Source: an uncultured Sulfolobales archaeon (lineage in GTDB: Archaea > Thermoproteota > Thermoprotei_A > Sulfolobales > Acidilobaceae). From it: a DNA stretch of 64,000 nt. The position numbers and the translations under genes were made by a program. Location: the NCBI GenBank assembly GCA_937921695.1, contig CAKZTZ010000001.1, positions 95,932 to 159,931 on the forward strand, in the 5' to 3' direction. Below, piece after piece: positions 45,771 to 53,849 of the stretch; position 1 is the stretch's first letter; each line of letters begins with the position of its first letter. The notes under the pieces were generated by a model that was given only the letters and a program-made list of their open reading frames with translations, did no database searches and was not told the DNA's origin.

Positions 45771-46706
45771 TCATTTCTCCTCTTTTTGTTCTAGGATTTT
45801 CTTTAGTAATGCCATTCTTAGTGGTATTCCTAGTTTTGCTTGTTTGTAGTATGCTGCGTGGGGTGTTTCGTCTATTTTTGGGTCTATTTCTTCTGTTTTT
45901 GGTAGGGGGTGTAGTATTTTGAGGTTTTTGTTTGCTTTTTTCTGTATTTGTTCTAGTGTTATTGTGTAGCTTCCTTTTATTTTCTCGTATTCTTCTGGGT
46001 CTGGTATTCTTTCTTTTTGTATTCTTGTTACGTATAGTATGTCTAGTTCTGGTAGTGTTTCTTCTAGGTTTTCTTCTTCTTTGTATGGTAGGTTTCTTTT
46101 TCTAGCTTCTTCTAGTATTTCTCTTCTTGCTTTTAGTTGTTGTGGTGCTATTAGGTATACTTTTTTGGGTTTGTAGTGTGTTAGTGCTAGTATGAAGCTT
46201 GATGCTGCCCTCCCATATTTTAGGTCTCCTAGGACTCCTATTGTTAGCCCGTCTACCCCTCCTTTGAGTTTTATTATTGTGTATATGTCTAGCATTGCTT
46301 GTGTTGGGTGGTGTTGTTTCCCGTCTCCAGCGTTTATAACGGGGTTTTCAGCTATGTCTGCTGCTAGTTTTGCAGCCCCATCATACTTGTGCCTTACTAC
46401 TATTGCGTCAGCGTAAGAGTCTAGCATTATTATGGTGTCTTTGAAGCTCTCCCCTTTAGCTATGCTTATGGCTTCCTCGCTTGTGAACCCTATTGTCTCG
46501 CCTCCCAGCCTTTTCATTGCTGATTCGAAGCTCATCCTAGTCCTAGTTGAGGGTTCGAAGAACGCTAGTGCTAGTATTTTACCTTCTAGGGGTTTGCCTT
46601 TAACACCTTTAACCATGATCTCGTCAGCCTCCTCGAAAAGCTCTTCTAGCTCCCCCCTGGTGAAGTCTAGTATTGATATTACATCCCTGCCTTTGAAGCC
46701 CGACAC
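45771..46706 (-). CDS. pyrB: Aspartate carbamoyltransferase catalytic subunit
   Basis: This 311-residue transferase catalyses the committed step of pyrimidine synthesis. It shows the carbamoyl-phosphate site [20 protein letters not shown], the loop [40 protein letters not shown], and the end [21 protein letters not shown] place the start at GTG 46706 ([15 protein letters not shown]); a TATTTAAATATTTAAA element overlaps the upstream longer frame. The 3' half is strongly A-rich. It is apart from pyrI, unlike the usual pyrBI pair. Confidence 0.93.
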   Translation of the reverse strand: MSGFKGRDVISILDFTRGELEELFEEADEIMVKGVKGKPLEGKILALAFFEPSTRTRMSFESAMKRLGGETIGFTSEEAISIAKGESFKDTIIMLDSYADAIVVRHKYDGAAKLAADIAENPVINAGDGKQHHPTQAMLDIYTIIKLKGGVDGLTIGVLGDLKYGRAASSFILALTHYKPKKVYLIAPQQLKARREILEEARKRNLPYKEEENLEETLPELDILYVTRIQKERIPDPEEYEKIKGSYTITLEQIQKKANKNLKILHPLPKTEEIDPKIDETPHAAYYKQAKLGIPLRMALLKKILEQKEEK

Positions 46707-46716
46707 GTGGAACCAC

Positions 46717-46732
46717 TTTAAATATTTAAATA
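46717..46732. promoter_or_regulatory. Shared Box A region between pyrB and the methylthiotransferase gene
   Basis: The sequence TTTAAATATTTAAATA serves as an AT-rich element in both directions. It lies 11 bases upstream of the pyrB GTG and about 45 bases upstream of the divergent gene. It would give a nearly leaderless pyrB transcript and a short 5' leader on the other side. Confidence 0.45.
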
Positions 46733-46775
46733 CCTGAGCCTTTAAGGGTTTAAGCTTCAACTCCCCCTCTTAGAA

Positions 46776-48161
46776 GTGGGGGTTGTCTTGGGGAGGGGCA
46801 GGTATTATATTGAGACTTACGGCTGCTCCCTCGCAGAGTTTGACAGTTCAATGATGGAGGCTAGGCTCTCGGAGGCTGGCTATGTTAGAGTTGGGAGTGT
46901 TGAAGAGGCTGAATATGTTTTAATAAATACTTGCGCTGTGAGGCTTGACACAGAGCAGAGGATTAGCGAGAGGCTAATAGAGTTGAAGTCTAAATATCCT
47001 AGTAGGAGGTTTATAGTTGCAGGGTGCCTAGTTAAAGCTAGGCCTGGACTAGTTTCAAAACTAGCCCCCGAGGCTAGCCTCCTATCTCCGCAGAACGTTC
47101 ACAGAGTTGTAGAGGCTTTCGAAGCCCTCGAGAGGGGTTTGAGGCTCAAAGCTCTAGAAGGCTCTAGGGATACCAGCTCCCTCCCCACCCCTAGGCCTTC
47201 AGGTGTAACCGCTACTATAATGGTTCAGGAGGGGTGTCTTGGGGATTGTAGTTTCTGCATAACTAAGATCGCTAGGAGGAATGTTAAGAGCTACCCTCCA
47301 AGGCTCATAGTTGAAGCTGTAGGCAAGCTAGTCTCAATGGGTGTTGTGGAGGTGAGGCTTACAGGCCTCGACACTGCAGCTTACGGCGTAGACCTTCCCG
47401 GGAGGCCTACGCTCGCAGACCTCTTAAACACTATACTGGATAAAGTTGAGGGGGATTACATGGTTAGAGTCGGGATGATGACCCCGGAGTTAGCCTTGGA
47501 AATACTAGACGACCTTATTGAATCCTACAGGGACCCCAGGGTTTACAAGTATTTCCACATACCAGTCCAGAGCGGTGACGACGAAGTATTAAGGGTAATG
47601 AACAGGAAATACACTGTAAACGAATACAAGAAAATACATTATAAAATAAAAACATCATACCCGGAAGCTATGATAGCCACAGACATAATAGTAGGCCACC
47701 CTGGAGAAGATGAAGAAGCATTCCAAAACACGGTAAAACTAGTAGAGGAGCTCAAATTCGAGAAAATCCACCTAGCACAATATAGCATAAGACCGCACAC
47801 AAAAGCAGCAGCAATGCCGCAAATACCGGACTGGGTTAAAAAAGAAAGAAGCAAGAAACTAGGCAAAATAGTGGAAAAAATAGGGTACGAGATAATGTCA
47901 AAATATAAAGGTAAAACACTAGAAGTCATAGTAACGGAAGAAGGATTCAAAAAAGGAAGCCTAACAGCGAGAACACACAACTACACCCCAGTAGTAATAG
48001 AACACGATGAAAAAATCCTAGGCTCAAAAGCCCTAGTAACCATAAAAGAAAACACATTCTTCGACCTAAGAGGAGAACTAGTAGAAATAATTAAACCACA
48101 TAGAACACTTAGAGAAGCAGCCCCGACGCCAAAAACCCTAATTGAATACTGGAGAGGGTAG
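46776..48161 (+). CDS. tRNA methylthiotransferase, MiaB/MtaB family (CDKAL1 type)
   Basis: This 461-residue radical-SAM enzyme probably converts t6A37 to ms2t6A in tRNA. The N-terminal cluster Cys are in TYGCSLAEFDSS, INTCAVRLDT and VAGCLVKARP. The radical-SAM CxxxCxxC is MVQEGCLGDCSFCITKIARR. A TRAM-like C-terminal domain follows (KGKTLEVIVTEEGFKKG to FDLRGELVEI). This is the archaeal/eukaryotic family member. GTG start; TTG 46788 is possible. The second half uses many A-ending codons. Confidence 0.9.
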   Translation: MGVVLGRGRYYIETYGCSLAEFDSSMMEARLSEAGYVRVGSVEEAEYVLINTCAVRLDTEQRISERLIELKSKYPSRRFIVAGCLVKARPGLVSKLAPEASLLSPQNVHRVVEAFEALERGLRLKALEGSRDTSSLPTPRPSGVTATIMVQEGCLGDCSFCITKIARRNVKSYPPRLIVEAVGKLVSMGVVEVRLTGLDTAAYGVDLPGRPTLADLLNTILDKVEGDYMVRVGMMTPELALEILDDLIESYRDPRVYKYFHIPVQSGDDEVLRVMNRKYTVNEYKKIHYKIKTSYPEAMIATDIIVGHPGEDEEAFQNTVKLVEELKFEKIHLAQYSIRPHTKAAAMPQIPDWVKKERSKKLGKIVEKIGYEIMSKYKGKTLEVIVTEEGFKKGSLTARTHNYTPVVIEHDEKILGSKALVTIKENTFFDLRGELVEIIKPHRTLREAAPTPKTLIEYWRG

Positions 48162-48175
48162 CAGAGTTTAGCCCG

Positions 48176-48322
48176 CTACTCCTCTTCCTCCTCCCATTCC
48201 TCCTCTTCTTCCTCCCAGAATTCTTCTTCCTCTTCCTCCTCCCATTCCTCCTCTTCTTCGTCAAACTCTTCTTCCCACTCTTCCTCTTCTTCCTCCTCCT
48301 CCCATCTCTTCTTTGCCGTCAT
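48176..48322 (-). CDS. 48-residue poly-Glu/Trp protein
   Basis: After MTAKKRW the peptide consists of runs of six to eight Glu broken by single aromatic residues, Trp at positions 7, 16, 27, 36 and 43, and Phe at 20 and 35. It has only one Asp, no Lys beyond position 5 and no hydrophobic core, so it is extremely acidic. An ATG with GGAGG eight bases before it, a clean stop, and mixed GAG/GAA codons argue against a simple DNA repeat. It lies between convergent-direction neighbours, 14 bases after the methylthiotransferase stop. Function is unknown; a DNA mimic or nucleic-acid/protein-binding acidic peptide is possible. Confidence 0.7.
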   Translation of the reverse strand: MTAKKRWEEEEEEEEWEEEFDEEEEEWEEEEEEEFWEEEEEEWEEEEE

Positions 48323-48532
48323 TTAAGGTCCCTCCATCTTTTTCCATTTCTAAGCTCTGGGCTTCGGGGGTATTTAAATGTTTGTGTTTCTTCTCCTCCT
48401 CTAGGGGATTAGCTGGGGCTTGTGGAAGGTATATTTACGTGCTTCTGGTATACTCTACCTTCCAGCGTTTCAGGTTTCCTGGGGGGCCTTCTCGAGTTAC
48501 CAGAGTGTTTCCTTGTGTTGAAGGGTTTTTAG

Positions 48533-49453
48533 GTGTGGGCTTGCTATTGTTTGCTGGATTCGGGGTTGGGTTTGGAGTTTTACGTTTTCGAGCCTAGGTT
48601 TGTTGTTGCACTGTCTCTTGATGAGGTTAGGGGTTTAGCTGGGGCTTGCGGCTCTCTCGCTACTGTTAACCTGGGTCTTGGCAGGGTTAGGGTTGGGGTT
48701 GAGGGTGGGGTTTGCGGTTTCAATGTTGGGTCTAGGTTTTTCAGTGTTGAAGAGCTCCTAGAGGCTTCTAGGGGGTTGGATCCTAGGGGTATACTGGTTT
48801 ATGTTGAGGGTTTAGGGTTTGTTAGGGCTGAAATGTGGTGGGGGAGGTTTTATAAGCTTGTGAACGTTCCCGGGGGTGCTCCAACCCTTGAGATTGACGG
48901 GGTCCACATGCATAGGGTTGAAGATGTTACTCCTTGGGAGGATGCTATGTTTAAAGTTAGAGTTTTAAAAGTGAAGCCGGGCTCTAGGGTTCTAGATATA
49001 TGCACTGGACTCGGCTACACAGCTATAAACGCCCTCCACATGGGAGCCTCTGAAGTCCACACTATAGAGGCTGACGAGAACGTCTTATCAATAGCGGAGT
49101 TAAACCCCTGGAGCTCCGAACTCTCAAGCGAAAAGATTAAAATAATCCTCGGGGACGCCCTAGAAGTCATAGAGGAACTAGAGGAGGAGAGCTACACACA
49201 CATAATACACGACCCCCCAAGGCTCACAAAGTCAACAGGGGAACTCTACAGCCTAGAACTACACAGGAAACTCTACAAAATACTAAAACCGGGAGGAAAA
49301 CTATACCATTACACAGGAGAGCCGGGGAGAACAAGGGGGGCAAACGTGCCGGCAAAAATAGCCTCAAGGCTAAAACAAGCAGGATTCCAAGTTAAAGGCT
49401 ACAACCGGAGAACACAAGGGGTAATAGCGTTTAAACCAGGAAAACCCACATAG
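48533..49453 (+). CDS. Predicted archaeal SAM-dependent methyltransferase (COG2521 type)
   Basis: This 306-residue protein resembles an archaeal methyltransferase family of unknown target. The core begins with DGVHMHRVEDVTPWEDAMFK, then motif I VLDICTGLGYTAINALHMGA, the acidic end of strand 2 VHTIEADENVLSIA, and motif IV THIIHDPPRLTKSTGELYS. The C-terminus KPGGKLYHYTGEPG fits the family. The N-terminal 110 residues (T/G-rich) are variable. GTG 48533 is the longest start; TTG 48572 is the more modest alternative. Confidence 0.75.
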   Translation: MWACYCLLDSGLGLEFYVFEPRFVVALSLDEVRGLAGACGSLATVNLGLGRVRVGVEGGVCGFNVGSRFFSVEELLEASRGLDPRGILVYVEGLGFVRAEMWWGRFYKLVNVPGGAPTLEIDGVHMHRVEDVTPWEDAMFKVRVLKVKPGSRVLDICTGLGYTAINALHMGASEVHTIEADENVLSIAELNPWSSELSSEKIKIILGDALEVIEELEEESYTHIIHDPPRLTKSTGELYSLELHRKLYKILKPGGKLYHYTGEPGRTRGANVPAKIASRLKQAGFQVKGYNRRTQGVIAFKPGKPT

Positions 49454-49509
49454 GATAAGTCTGCTGAAACCCCGAGAATATAACTTATACAGAGCTTAGG
49501 CTCCCATGT

Positions 49510-50679
49510 TTACAGTGCCCCGAATTTTGAGGCCCATTCTTCGAATTTCGCTACTAGTGTTGGGTCTACGCTCGGCCTCCTTTTAGCTATGGCTGTTTTG
49601 AAGTCTTCTATTGATACTGGCCTGGGCTCTCCCGCGCCTCCTTTCTCGAAGACTTCTCTTACTGTCTTCATGTAAGCGTCTTGTACTATGTCTTTTATGT
49701 CGCTCCCCGAGTAGCCTTCTAGTGTTTCTGCGAGTTCTTCTAGGTTTATGTTACTATCTAATTTTATCTTCTTTGTTAGGAGTTCTAGGAGTTGTTTTCT
49801 AGCTTTCTTATCTGGTAGTGGCACGTATATCCTTTTCTGGAATCTTCTGAGGAAAGCCTCGTCTAGTTTCCACGGCTTGTTAGTAGCTCCTAGTACGAAC
49901 ATGTGTATTTTGAGGCTCTTATCTAGTATGCTGTCCATCTCTTTTAGGAACTGGTTTCTAACTCTAGCCTCCCCACCTACTTCAGTCGAGTATATTCCTA
50001 GGAGGGCGTCAACCTCATCTATGAAAACTATAACTGGGACCCCCCTGGAAGCCCTCTCCCTAGCGTATGTGAAGAGCCTCCTAACATTCTTCTCAGCCTC
50101 CCCAAGCCACTTACTCATTATACTAGCGGCGTCCGCATGGAGGAGCTCGGCCCCAGCCTCCCTAGCTACAGCCCCAGCTAGCATAGTCTTACCTGTGCCC
50201 GGGGGGCCGAAGAGGAGGACTCCACGATGCCACCCTAGGGGGAAGAGGTCTGGCCTCTTTACCGGGTAAACTATAGCCTCTATCATAGCGTTCTTAGCGT
50301 GCTCTAAACCCGCTATGTCTTCGAAAGTTAGCTCAGGCTTGACTTTGACTACGAAAGGTGGCAGTATTTTGTCGAGGTCGTCCCCCCTGTTTTGATCCAT
50401 GGTCTCCACAACATACTCTTCATCCTCCGGGGTAGCCGGCTGTAGCCTTACTTTCCCTTCAAGGTCTTTCACCTTCCTCTTATACTGGGCTAGCAGCCTC
50501 TTGTACAAGCTTGTGAGAGGGTGTTCCGGGTAGTTTTTAACAATATCCTCCAGGATATCCACGGCCCTCCTCAAGTTTGTTAAGGCGTTCTCATAGTCCC
50601 CCTCTCTTTCAGCTTTAGCAGCTGCTAGAGCATACTTCCTAGCGGCGTTCTCAAGGTAAGCTACCGCCGGGCTCCCCAA
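49510..50679 (-). CDS. cdvC: CdvC, Vps4-type AAA ATPase of cell division
   Basis: This 389-residue ATPase disassembles ESCRT-III-like filaments in crenarchaeal division. Residues 1-75 are a MIT domain (YALAAAKAEREGDYENALTN). The AAA module has Walker A GPPGTGKT at residues 158-165, Walker B VFIDEVDALL near 218-227, and the second region of homology with arginine fingers (EAFLRRFQKRIYVPLPDKKA). The Vps4 C-terminal helix is at the end. It is directly downstream of cdvB with 43 bases between. Confidence 0.95.
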   Translation of the reverse strand: MGSPAVAYLENAARKYALAAAKAEREGDYENALTNLRRAVDILEDIVKNYPEHPLTSLYKRLLAQYKRKVKDLEGKVRLQPATPEDEEYVVETMDQNRGDDLDKILPPFVVKVKPELTFEDIAGLEHAKNAMIEAIVYPVKRPDLFPLGWHRGVLLFGPPGTGKTMLAGAVAREAGAELLHADAASIMSKWLGEAEKNVRRLFTYARERASRGVPVIVFIDEVDALLGIYSTEVGGEARVRNQFLKEMDSILDKSLKIHMFVLGATNKPWKLDEAFLRRFQKRIYVPLPDKKARKQLLELLTKKIKLDSNINLEELAETLEGYSGSDIKDIVQDAYMKTVREVFEKGGAGEPRPVSIEDFKTAIAKRRPSVDPTLVAKFEEWASKFGAL

Positions 50680-50722
50680 AGTTTAAGACCTCCCAGTTTA
50701 AAAAACTTATTCTAAAAAATAT

Positions 50723-51508
50723 TTAGGAGGTTGAGGCCTCAGCCTCCCTCCTATATACTTTTATCAGCCCCCTAGCCTCCAGGGATTTTAAAGCCTCCCT
50801 GACTTCTTCAGGGCTCACGTTAAGCTCTCTAGCAGTTTTCCCCACGTTTATTATAGCCCCGCTACTCTTTATGTGCTCCAATAGTTTCTCCTCAAGGCTC
50901 ACTGTTTTAACCTTGTTAGAAGTTAGTATTTCGCTCTCCCTATTAGCCTCAGCTACAACCCTAGCTATCTCCCGTCTAACCTCAGGGTCTAAGTCTAGCC
51001 TGGCTGCCGGCATATATGAAGCTGTTATATCAGTGCTCCTTATAACCTTCTCAGTAGCCTCTATAACACTATTAAGCCTCGCCGCAGTCTCAGGGCTCAC
51101 CGCTGTGAGATAGTCCCCTGCAGCCCTCATAACATATTCTAGGGGTGCGAGCACCCTAACTAGGGTCTCAATGTTCCTAGCATCGTTTATCCTCTGTATA
51201 GCTAGAGCTAACAGTTTACTATAAGTTATGACTGAAGCCAGTATCTTCCTCTTAAGGATAACCTCGGCAGCCATAAGCTCGAGGCTCTCACTATCACCCT
51301 TCCTAGCAGCTGAGAGCATAGAGTCATAGTGACCCTCAATATCCCTAATAAGATGCTCCTTAAGACTGTCAACTTCTATCTTAGCCATGTGAAGCCTAGC
51401 AACTATATCGTCGAAGTCAACACTATTATCAGGAAACACTTTAGGCCTAACCCCCCAAGACACGCCTGAAACAATCCTCTTAACTATATCAACAACCACC
51501 AACCACAC
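50723..51508 (-). CDS. cdvB: CdvB, ESCRT-III-like division protein
   Basis: This 261-residue protein forms division filaments and recruits CdvC. Residues 30-170 are an ESCRT-III-like helical core (FDDIVARLHMAKIEVDSLKE to ETAARLNSVIEATEKVIRST). Residues 205-257 form a C-terminal winged helix (LLEHIKSSGAIINVGKTARE then LNVSPEEVREALKSLEARGL), the part that binds CdvA in other crenarchaea. The start is the first of several GTG/TTG codons behind a TTAAATA element. cdvA, normally adjacent upstream, is not here. Confidence 0.92.
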   Translation of the reverse strand: MWLVVVDIVKRIVSGVSWGVRPKVFPDNSVDFDDIVARLHMAKIEVDSLKEHLIRDIEGHYDSMLSAARKGDSESLELMAAEVILKRKILASVITYSKLLALAIQRINDARNIETLVRVLAPLEYVMRAAGDYLTAVSPETAARLNSVIEATEKVIRSTDITASYMPAARLDLDPEVRREIARVVAEANRESEILTSNKVKTVSLEEKLLEHIKSSGAIINVGKTARELNVSPEEVREALKSLEARGLIKVYRREAEASTS

Positions 51509-51801
51509 CCCCCAAAGTATTTAACCTTACAACCCCGAAACTATCTAGAGAAGCCCCAAACGTTAGAGGAATAACAGAAAGTAACACCCGGATAAGACCG
51601 TTCCACCCCGGCAAAACCATGTTAAACCCTCATGGGAGGGCTTCCAGCGCGAGCTTAAAGTATCCTCTCATATATTGAGGCTGTTTAGAGTGTAGTTTTA
51701 CGCTAAGTAGGGGCGGTTTACCCCCTCTTATTAATACGGAACCCTTTCTATAACCCCTAGGACTGTAAAGCTAATAAGGCTGGGATAACAATAGATTAAA
51801 T

Positions 51802-51930
51802 TGCCCGAGCCCGGCCATAGCGGCCGGGAAACACCCGGACCCATATCGAACCCGGAAGTTAAGCCGGCCGCGTTAGGGGCTCCGTGGGGTCCGCGAGGCC
51901 TCGCAGGGCCCCTAAGCTGGGGCTCGGGCA
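51802..51930 (+). rRNA. rrf: 5S ribosomal RNA
   Basis: The transcript begins TGCCCGAGCCC and ends GGGGCTCGGGCA, and these ends form helix I. The conserved internal loop CCCATATCGAACCCGGAAGTTAAGCC is intact. The length of about 129 bases is in the usual range. It is a solitary gene, far from 16S/23S rRNA, as in many crenarchaea. The ogt gene follows 9 bases later. Ends are set by the helix and could be off by a base or two. Confidence 0.95.
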
Positions 51931-51939
51931 CTTTAACAG

Positions 51940-52320
51940 GTGAAACTAGTGCCCCTAATAGTCTTCGATGGGGGTGTGGTGAGGAGGGCGAAACTAGAGG
52001 ATTATGTAGAAGCTGTCTACGCGCTAACGAGCATAGTGCCTCCGGGCAAAGTTACAACATATGGGGCTATAGCTAAACTAATAGGTGTGAGCCCGAGGCT
52101 CGTGGGCAGGATACTGGCGTCAAACGAAAAACCGATAATAATACCATGCCATAGAATAGTGGGCTCTAATGGGGACTTAAAAGGATACAGTAGGGGGGGT
52201 GTATGGGTGAAGAAGAGGATCCTAGAACTGGAGGGGGTGGAAGTGTTGAAGGGTAAGATAGCGCGGAACCATATACTAGAGGATCCTCTACAGCTATGGG
52301 GGCGGGGGGTTAAGCGATAG
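51940..52320 (+). CDS. ogt: O6-alkylguanine-DNA alkyltransferase, short form
   Basis: This 126-residue DNA repair protein takes alkyl groups from O6-alkylguanine onto its own Cys. The active-site block IIIPCHRIVGSNGDLKGYS is complete, with the helix-turn-helix KVTTYGAIAKLIGVSPRLVG just before it. The N-terminal domain of longer homologues is nearly absent, as in some archaeal forms. It starts with GTG 9 bases after the 5S gene and ends 9 bases before the convergent kinase-like gene. Confidence 0.9.
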   Translation: MKLVPLIVFDGGVVRRAKLEDYVEAVYALTSIVPPGKVTTYGAIAKLIGVSPRLVGRILASNEKPIIIPCHRIVGSNGDLKGYSRGGVWVKKRILELEGVEVLKGKIARNHILEDPLQLWGRGVKR

Positions 52321-52329
52321 GAGCTGGGA

Positions 52330-53124
52330 CTATGATGTTGTTTGCGTAGAGTGTTTCCACTTTTCGAGGTTCCCTATTATTTTCATGGCTTCCACTATTT
52401 TATGGGGCATTAGGAGGTATGGGGTCCAGTATTTCAGTTTCTTCAGTTCTCTTATAGTCTCCCCTGTCGGGGCTCCTTCTTCAACATATGTTTTTATTAG
52501 CTCTTTTAAGTGCGTGCCTCTAGCTCTTGTTAAGTGCGTGTACGCTATTACTGTTATTATATCCCACGCTATGCTAGCAGGGTCTGAAGGCCTGGCCTGC
52601 TCCAGGTCTACTAGGGTTATAGAGCTACCGCTTACTATGAAATTACCTGGGTTCGCGTCTCCCAGGGCGTAGCCTCTAATGTGTATATCTGCTAGAGCTT
52701 TACCCGCCATCCTCCAAGCCCCGGGGTCTCTAGAGTCTAATACTGGAATCCCAGGTATGTACTCTTTAACTATTAGGGCTCCACGCTCCCACAAGTGTGC
52801 TGAGAGTATTCTAGGAGTGTTAACTACCCCCCTAAGCAGCCTAGAATAGTAGAGCTCGGAGAAAGCCCTAAGTTTAGGATCCCTCCTATACCTTACTGTA
52901 GGGGCTGCAGCTATGAAAGCCGGGAGCCACTTTAACGAAGACACACTATAATCCTTAACAGCTACTAAGCCCCTGGGACCAACACATATGTAAACAGAGT
53001 ATAGGAAACTCTTCCTAAAACACTTCACAGGCTCTCCAACATGAATTGAAGAAGCCTCTTCAGGCCCCCTAAACCCTAAAAACAAGAGGCCCTCATAAGC
53101 TAGAGGACCCCAAGACCCCTCCAC
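52330..53124 (-). CDS. Atypical protein-kinase-like or aminoglycoside-kinase-like protein
   Basis: This 264-residue protein has the kinase-like catalytic residues: a possible ATP-binding Lys in LVAVKDYSVSSLKWLPAFIA, the catalytic loop GYALGDANPGNFIVSG near residues 156-171 and the metal Asp in ITLVDLEQARPSDP. The N-terminal lobe lacks a clear glycine loop. It resembles the archaeal Rio/Bud32/choline-kinase superfamily of unknown substrate. GTG start. Confidence 0.65.
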   Translation of the reverse strand: MEGSWGPLAYEGLLFLGFRGPEEASSIHVGEPVKCFRKSFLYSVYICVGPRGLVAVKDYSVSSLKWLPAFIAAAPTVRYRRDPKLRAFSELYYSRLLRGVVNTPRILSAHLWERGALIVKEYIPGIPVLDSRDPGAWRMAGKALADIHIRGYALGDANPGNFIVSGSSITLVDLEQARPSDPASIAWDIITVIAYTHLTRARGTHLKELIKTYVEEGAPTGETIRELKKLKYWTPYLLMPHKIVEAMKIIGNLEKWKHSTQTTS

Positions 53125-53272
53125 AGGCAGACAACACCCTCCAAAACAAACTCAACCGGAAACCCGTGTAATCTAGAATAATCCTAAGTTTAAACTTTAC
53201 ACGCCAAACAATCTAACGCTCCCCCCTAGCGGCGGCCGCGTTCCCCGCTAGCAATTGGGGGTTTGAAGAAAA

Positions 53273-53284
53273 TTTTATATATAA
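53273..53284 (+). promoter_or_regulatory. Box A before the HIT protein gene
   Basis: TTTTATATATAA is a strong Box A candidate. It would place transcription start near 53304, downstream of the ATG at 53298, so translation probably begins at TTG 53319, which has AAGGGGT six bases before it. Confidence 0.6.
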
Positions 53285-53318
53285 GGGGTATCATCGAATG
53301 TTAAAAAGGGGTTTAATA

Positions 53319-53762
53319 TTGGAGTGTGTCTTTTGCAGGATACTACAGGGGCTTGAAGAAGGCTTCATCCTCTATAGGGGTAAGGGGGTTGCCGTTATCC
53401 TTGATAAGTATCCTGTTAGTAAGGGTCATTTGCTCGTTCTGAGCGAGGAGCATTATGTTGGGGTTCACGATACTCCTCCAAATGTTTTAGCGAGGGTATG
53501 GCTTGCAGCCTCATCCCTAGCTAGGGTTTATAGGGTTGCTCTTAAGGCTCCCGGGGTTAATGTCGTCACGAACTCTGGGGGCGCCGCGGGCCAGGCTATA
53601 TATCATTTCCATGTTCACGTTATACCTAGGTGGGGGCCTGTGAAGGGCTTCTGGTCTGGGAGGAGGGATTTAAGTGAGGGTGAAGCTGTGGAGGTTTTAA
53701 ATATGTTGAAGCCATATACCGCTATAGTGGAGGAGTACTTAGAGCGTGTGAAGTTGCTGTGA
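53319..53762 (+). CDS. HIT family nucleotide hydrolase
   Basis: This 147-residue protein has the His triad motif HFHVHVIPRWG near residues 104-114, a CVFCRILQG zinc-type start (Cys-X-X-Cys), and the strand block VAVILDKYPVSKGHLLVLS. HIT proteins hydrolyse or transfer nucleotidyl groups from dinucleotides or adenylated compounds. I chose TTG 53319, giving MECVFCRI, from the promoter and ribosome-site positions. Sense strand is T-rich from end to end. Confidence 0.9.
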   Translation: MECVFCRILQGLEEGFILYRGKGVAVILDKYPVSKGHLLVLSEEHYVGVHDTPPNVLARVWLAASSLARVYRVALKAPGVNVVTNSGGAAGQAIYHFHVHVIPRWGPVKGFWSGRRDLSEGEAVEVLNMLKPYTAIVEEYLERVKLL

Positions 53763-53849
53763 TTGTTGTTAAGCCCACAATTAATACTCAAACTATTGAT
53801 CATTAAAATATAATACACTACACTATCAAATATTATCTGGGTGTTTTAA

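Noticed and set aside
48313-48597. 94-codon plus-strand frame before the methyltransferase, including a repeat of RGLAGACG
   Set aside because: The similarity is due to a 25-base imperfect direct repeat (48401-48425 and 48627-48651, three mismatches). The rest of the frame is unlike a protein and overlaps the methyltransferase start.
51731-51931. 66-codon frame across the 5S rRNA gene (and a plus-strand frame there)
   Set aside because: The sequence is structural RNA; open frames arise from its GC-rich helices.
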